Assembly: GCF_034930985.1 (NCBI RefSeq)
Contig: NZ_JAYGIM010000013.1
Coordinates: 124,001 to 188,000 of the forward strand
DNA from: Arcicella lustrica
GTDB taxonomy: Bacteria; Bacteroidota; Bacteroidia; Cytophagales; Spirosomataceae
Direction of reading: 5' to 3'
Length of the DNA: 64,000 nucleotides
How positions within the stretch are numbered: the stretch's first letter is position 1; the number at the start of each line of letters is the position of its first letter. The position numbers and the translations under genes are program-made. Below are positions 34,617 to 44,141 of the stretch, piece after piece. The notes under the pieces were generated by a model. That model did not search any database. It was not told the DNA's origin and saw only the letters and a program-made list of their open reading frames with translations.

Positions 34617-35312
34617 ATGAATCAGGCACTTGTATCCTATTTTGAAAAGACTGAAAACCACAGTCGTGTGTCGGAAATGAGTTTAAAGGATTTAAAGAGC
34701 CTCGTCCGTCAGGGAGAGAGTATTCAACTTGAGTTTAAGATGAAAGCTAATCACCCTGAAAAAATTATCCGTGAAATTGTTGCTTTTGCCAATACAAAAG
34801 GAGGAACCTTGTTGATTGGTGTTGGAGACGATAAAAGTATTCCTGGGCTAAAATTCGTAGATGAAGATGAGTACATTTTGGTACGAGCGATAGAACGTAA
34901 CTGCTTCCCTCCCATTACTTACGATATTGAACGCATCAGTGTGACCGACGACCGTGAAGTATTGGTCATCACCATTCCTAAAAGCAATAAGAAACCTCAT
35001 TATGTACAGCTAGAAACCGAAGAAATGGGAAAAGCTTATGTACGAGTCGCTGACCGTTCGGTACAAGCAAGTAAAGAAATGAAACAAATCTTGAGACGAG
35101 AAAACGAGGAAGGTATTCAGTTCAATTTCGGAGAAAAGGAAAAAGTATTGATGACTTATTTATCGGCAAACCCACAAATCACCTTAGCTGAATTTGCTAA
35201 AATTGCCAATATTCCACCTTGGTTAGCATCAAGAACACTCGTTTTACTGGTACTAGCGAATGTCCTGAAAATTCAAGCACACGAAACAGCTGATTACTAC
35301 TCAGTAGCTTAG
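34617..35312 (+). CDS. AlbA_2 (Schlafen-type) domain protein with C-terminal winged helix
   Basis: A 231-aa cytoplasmic protein. Residues 25-150 match the AlbA_2 domain: ESIQLEFKMKANHPEKIIREIVAFANTKGG (key residues LEFK and AFANTKGG), LLIGVGDDKSIPGL, and the RVADRSVQASKEM end. This domain is found in putative transcriptional regulators and in Schlafen-like nucleases. Residues 170-231 look like a small winged helix (KVLMTYLSANPQITLAEFAKIA). It is divergent from cysH and shares its regulatory region, so a regulatory link is possible but unproven. It ends with a 4-nt overlap with the convergent barrel-protein gene. Confidence 0.82.
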   Translation: MNQALVSYFEKTENHSRVSEMSLKDLKSLVRQGESIQLEFKMKANHPEKIIREIVAFANTKGGTLLIGVGDDKSIPGLKFVDEDEYILVRAIERNCFPPITYDIERISVTDDREVLVITIPKSNKKPHYVQLETEEMGKAYVRVADRSVQASKEMKQILRRENEEGIQFNFGEKEKVLMTYLSANPQITLAEFAKIANIPPWLASRTLVLLVLANVLKIQAHETADYYSVA

Positions 35313-35974
35313 TATAAGTCTTTTGTTTCATAATATGGTGCTTGCGTTGGCACTTCAATAACGGGTGGTCTCCACATAATTTTTCTTCCAAATTTAAAAG
35401 TAAAGCCTGCACTAAAACTTAGCATATTCGACAGCCTTGCATTGCCATATACAATTCCTGTATGCTTTACTTTTAAAAATAAACCCAATCTATCTGCATT
35501 TTCTTGAAACTGAATACCCAAACTTGGAGAAAATCCCCAATTGACAGAATTTCCAGCAGGTATATTTTGGGCAAAAGAAAGATAATTAGGGTCTATTTGT
35601 GTTTGATAACTTGTAAAATATGCCCCCGTCTCTAATCCTACAAAAGGTTTAATAAACTTTTTGTTCCAGATGTAATATTCCGCCCCGAACGATACAGGAA
35701 CAACATCTTTGTAATAATATCCGTAAATTTTTGTGCTATAATCAAACCTAGATTGCACAGCTAAGGTTACTCTCATTTTGTTAATACCAGAGTAAGCTGT
35801 GAGTTTCCATTTTTCTGTGAGATGTTTACGCAAACTGATGTCTATACCCGAACCCGTATAAGCACCGTCTTCACCAAAACTTGGTTCTGTTACATAGCTC
35901 AAACTAGTACTTACTTGAATTTGAGCTTGCAATAAAAAAGGGAAGAATATCAAAATAAGTATCAGTCTTTTCAT
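35309..35974 (-). CDS. Outer-membrane beta-barrel protein
   Basis: A 221-aa predicted barrel. The signal peptide covers residues 1-17 (LILILIFFPFLLQA, cleavage before Gln). Strand-like segments alternate through the protein: IQVSTSLSYV, GIDISLRKHL, WKLTAYSGI, VPVSFGAEYYIWNKKFIKPFVGLETGAYF, GFSPSLGIQF and LSFSAGFTFKFG (given as key strands). Unlike most barrels, it does not end in an aromatic residue but carries about 28 extra residues (MWRPPVIEVPTQAPYYETKDLY) after the last strand, a possible periplasmic or external tail. No function is assignable. Confidence 0.78.
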   Translation of the reverse strand: MKRLILILIFFPFLLQAQIQVSTSLSYVTEPSFGEDGAYTGSGIDISLRKHLTEKWKLTAYSGINKMRVTLAVQSRFDYSTKIYGYYYKDVVPVSFGAEYYIWNKKFIKPFVGLETGAYFTSYQTQIDPNYLSFAQNIPAGNSVNWGFSPSLGIQFQENADRLGLFLKVKHTGIVYGNARLSNMLSFSAGFTFKFGRKIMWRPPVIEVPTQAPYYETKDLY

Positions 35975-36079
35975 ATTCAGTTCGGTTTATTTATAATCAA
36001 CGAATATACAACTTTTTTATATTGCTAGTTTTCTGACAGTCAATTATTTGAAGCGTTTTTCGATGAACATTTATAAAAA

Positions 36080-36119
36080 CAAAAAAGCGCAAAAGTTTTT
36101 TAATCCTTTTACGCTTTTC
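36080..36119 (-). terminator. Terminator of the epimerase gene
   Basis: A stem built from AAAAGCG/CGCTTTT and AAAAG/CTTTT with a bulge, 24 nt after the stop of the epimerase gene on the minus strand, followed by a T-rich run. Confidence 0.7.
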
Positions 36120-36142
36120 TTATCAACAAACCTGTTAATCCT

Positions 36143-37204
36143 TTACTTCAATACATAAGCCAAGGCTTCTTCATTTTCTGCAATCCATTCTGTGATTTCT
36201 GTTACGATTTGCTTCATTGAAATTTCAGGTTTCCAGCCCGTTAATGCCGTTACTTTTGTATTATCTGTTACATACAAACGAATATCCGCCGCACGGTTTT
36301 CTGCTACTTTGCTAATTGGAATGATTTTACCTGTTACTTCTTGGCAAATCTGTGTGAGTTCTTGCAAAGAAGCACTAACTTCTGCACCTCCACCAGCGTT
36401 CAAAATTTCTCCGTTTACTTTGTCAATATTATGTAATTGAAAATCTATCAAACGATATAAATCTTTAACATGCAACATATCACGAGTTTGGCGACCTGAA
36501 CCACCATAACCAATGTATGCTAATTGCTGTTGCCAATAATGTTTTGCCACCCAAAGTACCATTACTCCTTGGTCAATTTTACCCATTTGCCAAGGACCAG
36601 TCAATACTCCACAACGGTTGATAACGGTTTTCATGCCATAAAATTCATTGTATTCATGAATCATTAATTCAGAAGCCAATTTTGTGGCACCATATAAAGA
36701 CCTTGCTCCATCCAATGGAAAATTTTCTGCAATACCTTTTGAAGAAACACCCGGAATTGATTGTTCATCTGAAAGCACAAAACGAGTTTCTGCTTCTTCA
36801 AAATTCAATTTTTCAATGGCTTTAATTGGGTAAATTCTACTAGTAGATAGAAATATAAAAGCAGCTCCGCACTTTTTAGTATAGTTCAAACAATTGATTG
36901 TACCGACTAAATTGGTGTTAATCAAATAATCTGGAGTACCTTCTAAGCCTGCTAAAACGGAAGGTTCAGCAGAAGATTCTATGACGAAATCAACTGTTGG
37001 CAAGGCATCAAAATCTTCTTTATTACGAATATCCCCGTGAACGAAAATAGCACCAGCTTTTGCTAAACGAGGAAGATTCAATTCTGAGCCTTTACGTTTT
37101 AAATTATCCAGACAAATTACTTCGTAAGAAGGATAATTAGTTTTAATGTTAATGGCGAGCGAAGAACCTACAAAACCTGCTCCACCTGTGATAAGAATTT
37201 TCAA
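36143..37204 (-). CDS. NAD-dependent epimerase, CDP-paratose 2-epimerase-like
   Basis: Short-chain dehydrogenase/epimerase of 353 aa. NAD-binding is TGGAGFVGSSLA (residues 6-17). The catalytic residues are the Ser in FLSTSRIYPI and the Y-x3-K in RSLYGATKLASELM. The close resemblance to tyvelose epimerases (CDP-paratose 2-epimerase) lies in ICLDNLKRKGSELNLPRL, VIESSAEPSVLAG and SRIYPI. That enzyme converts CDP-paratose to CDP-tyvelose for O-antigen sugars. No other dideoxysugar genes are present in the window, so the true substrate may be another nucleotide sugar. It is transcribed after kup with a 23-nt gap, probably as one operon. Confidence 0.85.
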   Translation of the reverse strand: MKILITGGAGFVGSSLAINIKTNYPSYEVICLDNLKRKGSELNLPRLAKAGAIFVHGDIRNKEDFDALPTVDFVIESSAEPSVLAGLEGTPDYLINTNLVGTINCLNYTKKCGAAFIFLSTSRIYPIKAIEKLNFEEAETRFVLSDEQSIPGVSSKGIAENFPLDGARSLYGATKLASELMIHEYNEFYGMKTVINRCGVLTGPWQMGKIDQGVMVLWVAKHYWQQQLAYIGYGGSGRQTRDMLHVKDLYRLIDFQLHNIDKVNGEILNAGGGAEVSASLQELTQICQEVTGKIIPISKVAENRAADIRLYVTDNTKVTALTGWKPEISMKQIVTEITEWIAENEEALAYVLK

Positions 37205-37227
37205 GATGTTTATGTATAAATTAAGGT

Positions 37228-39171
37228 TTAATCTACTCTTTTTAATACTACATTTTCTACTGGACGAATAATCAATGGTACTTTTTCTACTTTTACTGCA
37301 CTGGTATCAAGTCCAAACCATTTGTCTTCTGAAGGAGTAAAGTCTTTGATAAAGAAGTACGCCTTCATAATTAAACCTTCTATGAGTGATAATTTATTAT
37401 CGAACGATAAAAATTTCTCTAACACCACAAAACGGAAATCACCAATTACATTTTGTTTATTCAAAGATTCATAACGAGAGGTAATATCTACTTCTCCTTT
37501 TTTCACCATGTCTTCTACTACTTTTCGGAAGTAAAGATTTATTCTTTGTTCAACTCTAAAACCCAATCTGAAATTTACTTTAATAACATCGTCAGGCTCA
37601 ATAACGCTTACTTTATATTCCATTGTATATGGATCATCCATGGTATCAACGTGGACAAACCAATAAATGTCTGCTCTTTTTGGACGTTTTTGAAAGATAG
37701 AGTAAATAATTTTAGATTCTATTTCACTGGTTCTAGCCGCATTCGACATAAATACTAAGTGCGTTGCATACTTAGGAATACTCATATCTCGGCTTAGTTC
37801 TTTCAAAGGTTCAATATAATCGGCAAGTTTTACGTATTCAGTTAATCGCATTTTAATGATATTGGCTCTAAACCAAATTACCATTAAAGCAATAATCGCT
37901 GCTGCAATAAACAATGAAACATAACCACCATGAACAAATTTACGAAGGTTTGCTACCAAGAATGCGCCTTCAATCGCCACATATAAAACGATGAATCCTA
38001 CAACCCACCACATATCAATTTTCCGAGTATGGAGGTAATATGCCATTAAAGCAGTAGTCATCAACATCGTCATGGTAATCGCTAAACCGTAGGCAGCTTC
38101 CATATTGGCTGATTCTTTAAACCATAAAACTACACCTACACAGCCCAACCATAAGAAAATATTCATACTTGGCACATACAATTGTCCTTTTTGGTCTGAA
38201 GGATAATGCAAACGAACCTTGGGCCAAAAATTCAAACGTATAGCTTCTGAAACCAACGTAAAAGAACCCGAAATTAAGGCTTGGCTGGCAATTACTGCTG
38301 CCGCTGTAGCAATAGCAATTCCCCAAATCAAGAACCATTCTGGCATTAATTCAAAAATAGGTTTACGTCCATTTAGTAATTGTCCATTTTGTGAAATCAA
38401 CCACGCTCCTTGTCCGAAGTATTGAAGTAACAAGGCAATTTTTACAAAAATCCAACTGATTCTAATATTCCCACGACCACAATGTCCTAAATCAGAATAC
38501 AAAGCTTCAGCTCCTGTAGTACATAAGAAAACTGCTCCTAAAAGCCAGAAACCGCTTTCTCCTCCATGAGAATTCGTCAACAAATCGTAAGCATAATATG
38601 GAGATAGTGCTTTTAAAACTGTCCAGTCTTGTGCAATCCAAATAATTCCAAAGAAAGCCAACATCGAAAACCAAATCAACATAATTGGACCAAATGCTCT
38701 ACCAACTACTTTAGTACCAAAGATTTGGAACATAAATAAGCCCGTAATAATAGCGAGTACAATCGGAACTGTTTGAAGATCAGGATAAATTTTCAGAAGC
38801 CCTTCAATGGCAGAAGCTACCGAGATTGGCGGAGTAATTACTCCATCTGCCAAAAGGGTTGATGCACCAATTACAGCAGGAAAAGTAAGCCATTTAGCAT
38901 GACGTCTTACCAATGCGAAAAGGGCTAAGATACCACCTTCACCACGGTTGTCTGCTCGAAGAATTAGGATTACATACTTGAAGGTGGTTTGCAGCGTCAA
39001 TGTCCAAAAAATACATGATAGTCCGCCGAGAACAGTTCTCTCATCTATTGGCACACTACCAATAATCGACTGCATTACGTAGAGTGGCGAAGTACCAATA
39101 TCACCATAAATAATTCCCATCGCTACCAGCAGACCCGCTGCAGTGGCTTTGTCCATACTTTTATGTTCCAT
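37228..39171 (-). CDS. kup: K+ transporter, KUP family
   Basis: Potassium-proton symporter of the inner membrane, 647 aa. About twelve hydrophobic segments fill residues 10-440, beginning with the family hallmark GIIYGDIGTSPLYVMQ. DGVITPPISVASAIEGL and GALFL-like helices follow (QGAWLISQNG, ASQALISGSF). The C-terminal 200 residues are the hydrophilic cytoplasmic domain. This is typical of Kup/TrkD. A TATATTTG promoter element lies about 96 nt upstream. The epimerase gene follows after 23 nt, an arrangement with no evident functional link. Confidence 0.96.
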   Translation of the reverse strand: MEHKSMDKATAAGLLVAMGIIYGDIGTSPLYVMQSIIGSVPIDERTVLGGLSCIFWTLTLQTTFKYVILILRADNRGEGGILALFALVRRHAKWLTFPAVIGASTLLADGVITPPISVASAIEGLLKIYPDLQTVPIVLAIITGLFMFQIFGTKVVGRAFGPIMLIWFSMLAFFGIIWIAQDWTVLKALSPYYAYDLLTNSHGGESGFWLLGAVFLCTTGAEALYSDLGHCGRGNIRISWIFVKIALLLQYFGQGAWLISQNGQLLNGRKPIFELMPEWFLIWGIAIATAAAVIASQALISGSFTLVSEAIRLNFWPKVRLHYPSDQKGQLYVPSMNIFLWLGCVGVVLWFKESANMEAAYGLAITMTMLMTTALMAYYLHTRKIDMWWVVGFIVLYVAIEGAFLVANLRKFVHGGYVSLFIAAAIIALMVIWFRANIIKMRLTEYVKLADYIEPLKELSRDMSIPKYATHLVFMSNAARTSEIESKIIYSIFQKRPKRADIYWFVHVDTMDDPYTMEYKVSVIEPDDVIKVNFRLGFRVEQRINLYFRKVVEDMVKKGEVDITSRYESLNKQNVIGDFRFVVLEKFLSFDNKLSLIEGLIMKAYFFIKDFTPSEDKWFGLDTSAVKVEKVPLIIRPVENVVLKRVD

Positions 39172-39266
39172 AAAGAGGAAGCAATTATAACACCGATGGT
39201 TACAATTTTTTATTGGTTAAGTAAAATTTTATTCAAAAAAAGGCAGATTATTGTCTGTATTGCAAG

Positions 39267-39274
39267 CAAATATA
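39267..39274 (-). promoter_or_regulatory. -7 promoter element of kup
   Basis: The minus strand reads TATATTTG followed by C, a good TAnnTTTG match. No -33 TTG is seen at normal spacing. Confidence 0.5.
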
Positions 39275-39303
39275 ATACCTCTTCTGGATTTATTCCATCA
39301 TTC

Positions 39304-39336
39304 AAAAAAAGACCTCTAATTTCTTAGAAGTCTTTT
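39304..39336 (-). terminator. Terminator of the copper monooxygenase-like gene
   Basis: AAAGAC and TCTAA pair with TTAGA and GTCTTT around a TTTC loop, with a single C-A mismatch. On the minus strand T residues follow. Confidence 0.75.
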
Positions 39337-39371
39337 CCATTTTTTAGTTCCCCTTTTTCTACTTTTTTACG

Positions 39372-40751
39372 TTATTCTTCATAATAATAACCAAAAATAA
39401 TGTCCATTTCATCTTCGGAAGTTAATCCAAACGAAATGGTTTTATCTGAAGTATTATTATAAGTAACGATGGATGTAAGTCCTTCTCCTTTTTTCAATGA
39501 AATGGGTGTTGAATAATTAATTATGGCTGGATGTTCCCAGTCAGTACTTTCATAAACTACTTCGCCATTTCTAGCGCCTCCCAGAATTTTAATCACAAAT
39601 TTCTGTCCATATTTATGATTGTGCGAAGTCAATGAAACCACTTTTACATCTGTATTAAATTTAAAATCTTTCGTGACTGTTGTAATCGTTTTAGCAGGTA
39701 AATTGAAATTGGTATTATTAAAATCTATGGTTTTTACCACATATTTTACTTTTGATTTATCGACCGTATAAAGATTTACATTATTCTCGCCATAATGAAT
39801 ATCTGTAGTTTTGTTAAAATAATGTGGATTCAAATCAATTGTCATACCTGCTGGTAACATTAAAGCCGTTCCTTCTGGAAAAGTATATTCCTGACTAGCA
39901 TTCGTTCCTCCGCCTAAAAAAACATGATTTGACATTTGAATTGCCGTCACCAGATTCAATGTATTGTCTGCATTACGCAAATCTCTGATGGTATTGATGG
40001 TTGGTAAAGTACTTGCCGTTTTATCTCTAAAATCATACAAAACCATGTGATGGCTATTGGGGCGAGACTGAAATTTAAGTTTATTCACATAAACATCAAC
40101 GGTATTACCTATCGTTTTTCTGATAAAAAGTTCTCTTTCAAAATTGGGTTGAATAGTAAATTTTTCAACCTTCATTTGGTAACCAGCTACTCCTTCTTCT
40201 TGTGGAGTTTGCATTGTTTTGAAATCATCGCTTGTAGAAGTACTTGGTGTAGTATCGTCTAATAACGTTTTATCCACCACATCGCCTGTTTTGGGCGCAC
40301 CTGCTTCAATCCAACGACGTACAAATTCTATTTGTCCAACCGAAAGAGCCTTTCCACCCAAAGGCATTGGTGAAGCATACTGCTTACCTCCATGATGAGA
40401 GGCATCCCAATTCAATTTATGATAAAATAAACTCTCTAAAGATTTAAAGGCTTTTACTCTGAGATGCCCATCCGCTTTCGAAAGCTCATTTTTAGGCACG
40501 ACTCCAACCAAATTGGCATAGGCTACCGATTTTTCTAACACTAAACCATGTTGTGCATAAGTGGCGTCTGAAGTAGAAGCATGACAGCCTGCCGTAGCAC
40601 AAGTAGGCGTAATAATTCTATCTTGAAGTAAAGAAAAGCTTGAAGTTTCGTTGGCGGGTTGTTTATCATCTACCGCATTTTTAGAACACGATGCCATCAT
40701 TAAACTGCTCAATGACAATAAGATAATGTTATAATAAAAGTACTTTTTCAT
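39372..40751 (-). CDS. Lipoprotein with haem-like motif and PHM-like copper monooxygenase core
   Basis: A 459-aa lipoprotein, starting at ATG 40751 because the 52-residue extension upstream lacks features and the next residues form an SPII signal with lipobox MMASC (C22). Residues 45-155 contain a cytochrome-c-like segment with a CX4CH variant (C51, C56, H57) and a possible axial Met in SPMPLGG. Residues 195-459 match the ascorbate-dependent copper type II monooxygenase fold of PHM: H234-H235, H310, H377/H379 and M449 are in the places of the known CuH and CuM ligands. All six copper ligands therefore seem present. Electrons could pass from the haem to copper. Substrate unknown. It is a single gene. 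Confidence 0.75.
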   Translation of the reverse strand: MKKYFYYNIILLSLSSLMMASCSKNAVDDKQPANETSSFSLLQDRIITPTCATAGCHASTSDATYAQHGLVLEKSVAYANLVGVVPKNELSKADGHLRVKAFKSLESLFYHKLNWDASHHGGKQYASPMPLGGKALSVGQIEFVRRWIEAGAPKTGDVVDKTLLDDTTPSTSTSDDFKTMQTPQEEGVAGYQMKVEKFTIQPNFERELFIRKTIGNTVDVYVNKLKFQSRPNSHHMVLYDFRDKTASTLPTINTIRDLRNADNTLNLVTAIQMSNHVFLGGGTNASQEYTFPEGTALMLPAGMTIDLNPHYFNKTTDIHYGENNVNLYTVDKSKVKYVVKTIDFNNTNFNLPAKTITTVTKDFKFNTDVKVVSLTSHNHKYGQKFVIKILGGARNGEVVYESTDWEHPAIINYSTPISLKKGEGLTSIVTYNNTSDKTISFGLTSEDEMDIIFGYYYEE

Positions 40752-40927
40752 AGTCGGCTTGTATTGGATTTCACTAAAATTTCTGATTTGACATGAATAA
40801 ACATGCTTGATAATAAATAAACGAATGAACGAAATGTTTACGTAAGTGAAGTACGACAAATTATACAAAAAGGTACAGATTTCTTGTAAAAACATTTTTA
40901 AACGCATAATTAACCAAAGGCTTTTAG

Positions 40928-40950
40928 TAACTCATCACTTCATACTCATG
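40928..40950. repeat. Word-like repeat, family E
   Basis: AACTCATCACTTCATACTCAT, similar to the runs at 8.4, 33.6 and 59.8 kb. Confidence 0.4.
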
Positions 40951-41032
40951 CAACTTTTGTCGCTGAAACAACATCTTTGAACGTAATGCTCAAAACATTC
41001 AACTAACAATACCGTTTATCAAAAAACAATAG

Positions 41033-41040
41033 TTACTTTG
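41033..41040 (+). promoter_or_regulatory. -7-like promoter element of the M16 protease gene
   Basis: TTACTTTG differs from TAnnTTTG only by one base and lies 49 nt before the ATG at 41090. The same octamer precedes the GyrI-like gene. Confidence 0.35.
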
Positions 41041-41089
41041 TCAATAAATCTATTAATTGTTTCTTTTTCTAAAATCCACCATACTTCGC

Positions 41090-44041
41090 ATGAAAAACCT
41101 TAGGTTATCTCTGCTGGGAGTTGTGTTATCGCTACTTCTAAACACTCTAGCATTTGCTCAAAAAACTTTTGATTGGAAAACAGCTACTGCTGCTGGCTAT
41201 ACTTACAAATACGTAAGTAACGACCCAATGAAAGCTCGTTTTTACACATTAGCTAACGGACTAACCGTTATCCTTAGTGAAAACCACAAAGAACCACGAA
41301 TCGCCGCTTTGATTCCAACTCGTGCAGGTTCTAATACCGACCCAAGAACCAATACGGGTCTTGCCCATTATTTAGAACACATGTTGTTCAAAGGAACTGA
41401 CAAATTTGGTTCACTGGATTGGTCAAAAGAAAAACCATTACTTGACCAAGTTGATGCACTTTACGAAAAGTACAACCAAACTACTGATTCAGCACGTCGT
41501 AAAGCTATTTACAAGGAAATCGACCGAGTATCTGGTGAAGCTGCCAAATTCGCTATCGCTAATGAGTATGATAAAATGATGGCTTCGATGGGCGGACAAG
41601 GCACGAATGCTTTTACTTCGTATGAACAAACTGTTTATACAGAAGATATTCCTGCTAATGCTATCGACCGCTTTTTAAAATTACAAGGCGAACGTTTTCG
41701 CAATCCAATTCTTCGTATTTTCCACACAGAATTAGAAGCAGTTTACGAAGAAAAAAACCGTAGCCTTGACAACGATGGCTGGAAAGTTTATGAATCTCGC
41801 AACGCTGCATTGTTCCCAACACATAATTACGGACAACAAACAACCATCGGAACAATTGAACATTTGAAAAACCCTTCTTTGGTTGAAATCCGCAATTACT
41901 TCAAAAAATACTATGTGCCAAACAACATGGCAATCATCATGGTGGGCGATTTCAATTCAGATATTTTAATCAAAAAGATTGAGACTTCTTTCAAATACAT
42001 GGTTTCAAAACCAGTACAAGAATACAAACCAGCACCAGAAGCACCGATTACTGCACCATTGGTTCGTGAAGTATTTGGTCCTACTCCAGATGCCCTGACT
42101 ATTGCTTGGCGTTGGTCTGGTTCTTTGAATGCCAAAGAGAAAATCATTGGTACAATTGTCGATGAATTGATGTCGAATTCAAAAGCTGGTTTAATTGACT
42201 TAAACTTAGTGAAAGCTCAAAAGGTATTAAGAGCAAGCTGTAGCCCAGAATGGAACAAAGATTATGCTGTTTGGCAAATGACAGGTTCGCCTAAAAAAGA
42301 CCAAACACTTGATGAAGTAAAAACATTATTGTTAGGAGAGTTAGACAAACTGAAATCTGGAAATTTTGATGAATCTATCATCAAAGCAATTGCTGCCAAT
42401 TATAAAATGAATGCCATTCAAGGTTTAGAAAACAATTCTTCTCGTGCTTATAATTTACTTGAAAGTTTTGTAGCTGACAAAGCTAATAATTGGACTGATT
42501 ATGTTGCGATTAACGATGCTTTGGGGAAAGTAACGAAACAAGAAGTAATGGATTTTGCTAAAAAATACTGTGGCGATGGTTACGTAATTGTTTACAAACG
42601 CAAAGGTACAGACCCAAATATCACCAAAGTTGACAAACCTGCCATCACTCCAGTAGAAGTAAATCGTGAAGCTCAGTCGGATTTCTTAAAAGATGTGAAT
42701 GAAACTCCGATGACAAACATCCAACCAAAATGGTTAGATTTCAATAAAGACATCAAAAAAGGTAAAGTTGGTACTTTGGAGGCTCTTACGGTGAAAAATA
42801 CTGATAACGACCTTTTCCGTTTGAGCTACCGTTTTGATATGGGTTCTTGGAATAGTAAAGTATTACCAATTGCTTTACAATATTTACAATTTGTAGGTAC
42901 TGATAAAATGAACGCTGAACAAATCAGTACGGCATTTTATCGTTTGGCAAGTAGTTTTAATACTTCTTATACCGACCATCACATTACTTTAGCGATGTCG
43001 GGTCTGAATGAAAACTTTGCAAAAACAGTAAGTCTTTTTGAAGATTTATTAACTAAATGCAAGAAAGATGATGCCGCTTTAGAATTACTTAAAGGTAGAT
43101 TATTGAAGCAAAGAAGCGATGCTAAATTAAACAAAGGAGCAATTTTGCAAGGTTTAGCAACTTACGCATCTTATGGCGCTAAAAACCCAAGAAACACTTT
43201 ACAATTCACAGATGCTGAATTGAAAGCCTTGAAATCAGAAGACTTAATTAGTTTCTTGCACGATTTATTCTCGTACAAACATTCTGTAATTTATTATGGA
43301 CCAAAATCTGTTGAAGAATTGGCAATAGCATTAAAAGGCGTTCACCAAATCAATAGTACTTTTAAAGCTGATTTACCTTTGGTAGCTGATTTCAAAATGG
43401 AATCGCCAACTAAACCAGCAGTATTATTTACAGATTACGATATGGTTCAGGCTGAAATCAACTGGGTTCGTCCAACGATTCAATTTAGTCCATCAGAAAC
43501 CCCAATTGTAGAATTATACAATAATTACTTCGGTGGTGGTATGTCGTCAATTGTATTCCAAACCATTCGTGAATCTAAAGCTTTGGCTTATTCGACTTAT
43601 GCTTTTTATCAAACGCCAAATACTAAAGATGAAAAGTATCGCATGATTGCTTACATCGGTACACAAGCAGATAAAATTCATGAGTCAATTGCTGGAATGG
43701 ATGAATTATTGAATGAATTCCCTTCGTCTGAAAAGAATTTGGAAACGGCCATTGCAAGTATGAAAAAGAATTATCAGACAGAAAGAATTACGCAAGACAA
43801 TATCATTTATACTTATCTGACTGGTCTTGACAAAGGCGTAAAAGTAGATGAGCGTCAGGCGATTTTCCAAGCATTGGATAAACTAACTTTAGCCGATTTA
43901 AAGAAATTCCAAGATACTTTATTGGCGAAAAAACCATATTCGATGTGTATCGTAGCTTCTGAGAAAAAAGTAAATTTAGAAGATTTGAAAAAATACGGAG
44001 AAGTAAAGAAATTGACTTTAGAAGACGTATTTGGATATTAA
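41090..44041 (+). CDS. M16 family zinc metallopeptidase (pitrilysin/insulinase-like)
   Basis: Secreted two-repeat peptidase of 983 aa. I choose ATG 41090 because MKNLRLSLLGVVLSLLLNTLAFAQ is a standard signal peptide; the 11-residue extension to 41057 is not. The inverted zinc motif is HYLEH (H93, E96, H97), and the third zinc ligand lies in ELEAVYEEKNR about 75 residues on. Inactive C-terminal M16 domains follow, including ETPIVELYNNYFGGGMSS and SYFGGG-like hinge residues. The length fits two M16 units as in pitrilysin. It probably degrades peptides in the periplasm or at the surface. It is followed by family A repeats and yraN. Confidence 0.93.
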   Translation: MKNLRLSLLGVVLSLLLNTLAFAQKTFDWKTATAAGYTYKYVSNDPMKARFYTLANGLTVILSENHKEPRIAALIPTRAGSNTDPRTNTGLAHYLEHMLFKGTDKFGSLDWSKEKPLLDQVDALYEKYNQTTDSARRKAIYKEIDRVSGEAAKFAIANEYDKMMASMGGQGTNAFTSYEQTVYTEDIPANAIDRFLKLQGERFRNPILRIFHTELEAVYEEKNRSLDNDGWKVYESRNAALFPTHNYGQQTTIGTIEHLKNPSLVEIRNYFKKYYVPNNMAIIMVGDFNSDILIKKIETSFKYMVSKPVQEYKPAPEAPITAPLVREVFGPTPDALTIAWRWSGSLNAKEKIIGTIVDELMSNSKAGLIDLNLVKAQKVLRASCSPEWNKDYAVWQMTGSPKKDQTLDEVKTLLLGELDKLKSGNFDESIIKAIAANYKMNAIQGLENNSSRAYNLLESFVADKANNWTDYVAINDALGKVTKQEVMDFAKKYCGDGYVIVYKRKGTDPNITKVDKPAITPVEVNREAQSDFLKDVNETPMTNIQPKWLDFNKDIKKGKVGTLEALTVKNTDNDLFRLSYRFDMGSWNSKVLPIALQYLQFVGTDKMNAEQISTAFYRLASSFNTSYTDHHITLAMSGLNENFAKTVSLFEDLLTKCKKDDAALELLKGRLLKQRSDAKLNKGAILQGLATYASYGAKNPRNTLQFTDAELKALKSEDLISFLHDLFSYKHSVIYYGPKSVEELAIALKGVHQINSTFKADLPLVADFKMESPTKPAVLFTDYDMVQAEINWVRPTIQFSPSETPIVELYNNYFGGGMSSIVFQTIRESKALAYSTYAFYQTPNTKDEKYRMIAYIGTQADKIHESIAGMDELLNEFPSSEKNLETAIASMKKNYQTERITQDNIIYTYLTGLDKGVKVDERQAIFQALDKLTLADLKKFQDTLLAKKPYSMCIVASEKKVNLEDLKKYGEVKKLTLEDVFGY

Positions 44042-44044
44042 TTT

Positions 44045-44126
44045 AGCTATCAGTCTTCGGCTATCGGTCATCAGTTTTCAGGTATCAAAAATGATATCCG
44101 AAAGCTGATGACTGAAATCCGAAACC
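44045..44126. repeat. Word-like repeat, family A, inverted arrangement
   Basis: AGCTATCAGTCTTCGGCTATCGG, CATCAGTTTTCAGGTATC and the partly complementary GATATCCGAAAGCTGATGACTGAAATCCGAAA (runs given in part) form an imperfect fold-back between the M16 gene and yraN. Confidence 0.6.
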
Positions 44127-44141
44127 CTATACCGAAAAACA

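Larger units (their letters stand above)
40752..41089. other. 338-bp divergent gap
   Basis: It separates the copper lipoprotein gene and the M16 protease gene. It holds a family E word run (40928-40950) and a promoter-like TTACTTTG at 41033-41040. No gene or other structure is recognised. Confidence 0.6.

Noticed and set aside
40752..40907. 52-residue extension of the copper lipoprotein
   Set aside because: The SPII signal peptide begins at ATG 40751; residues before it would bury the signal.
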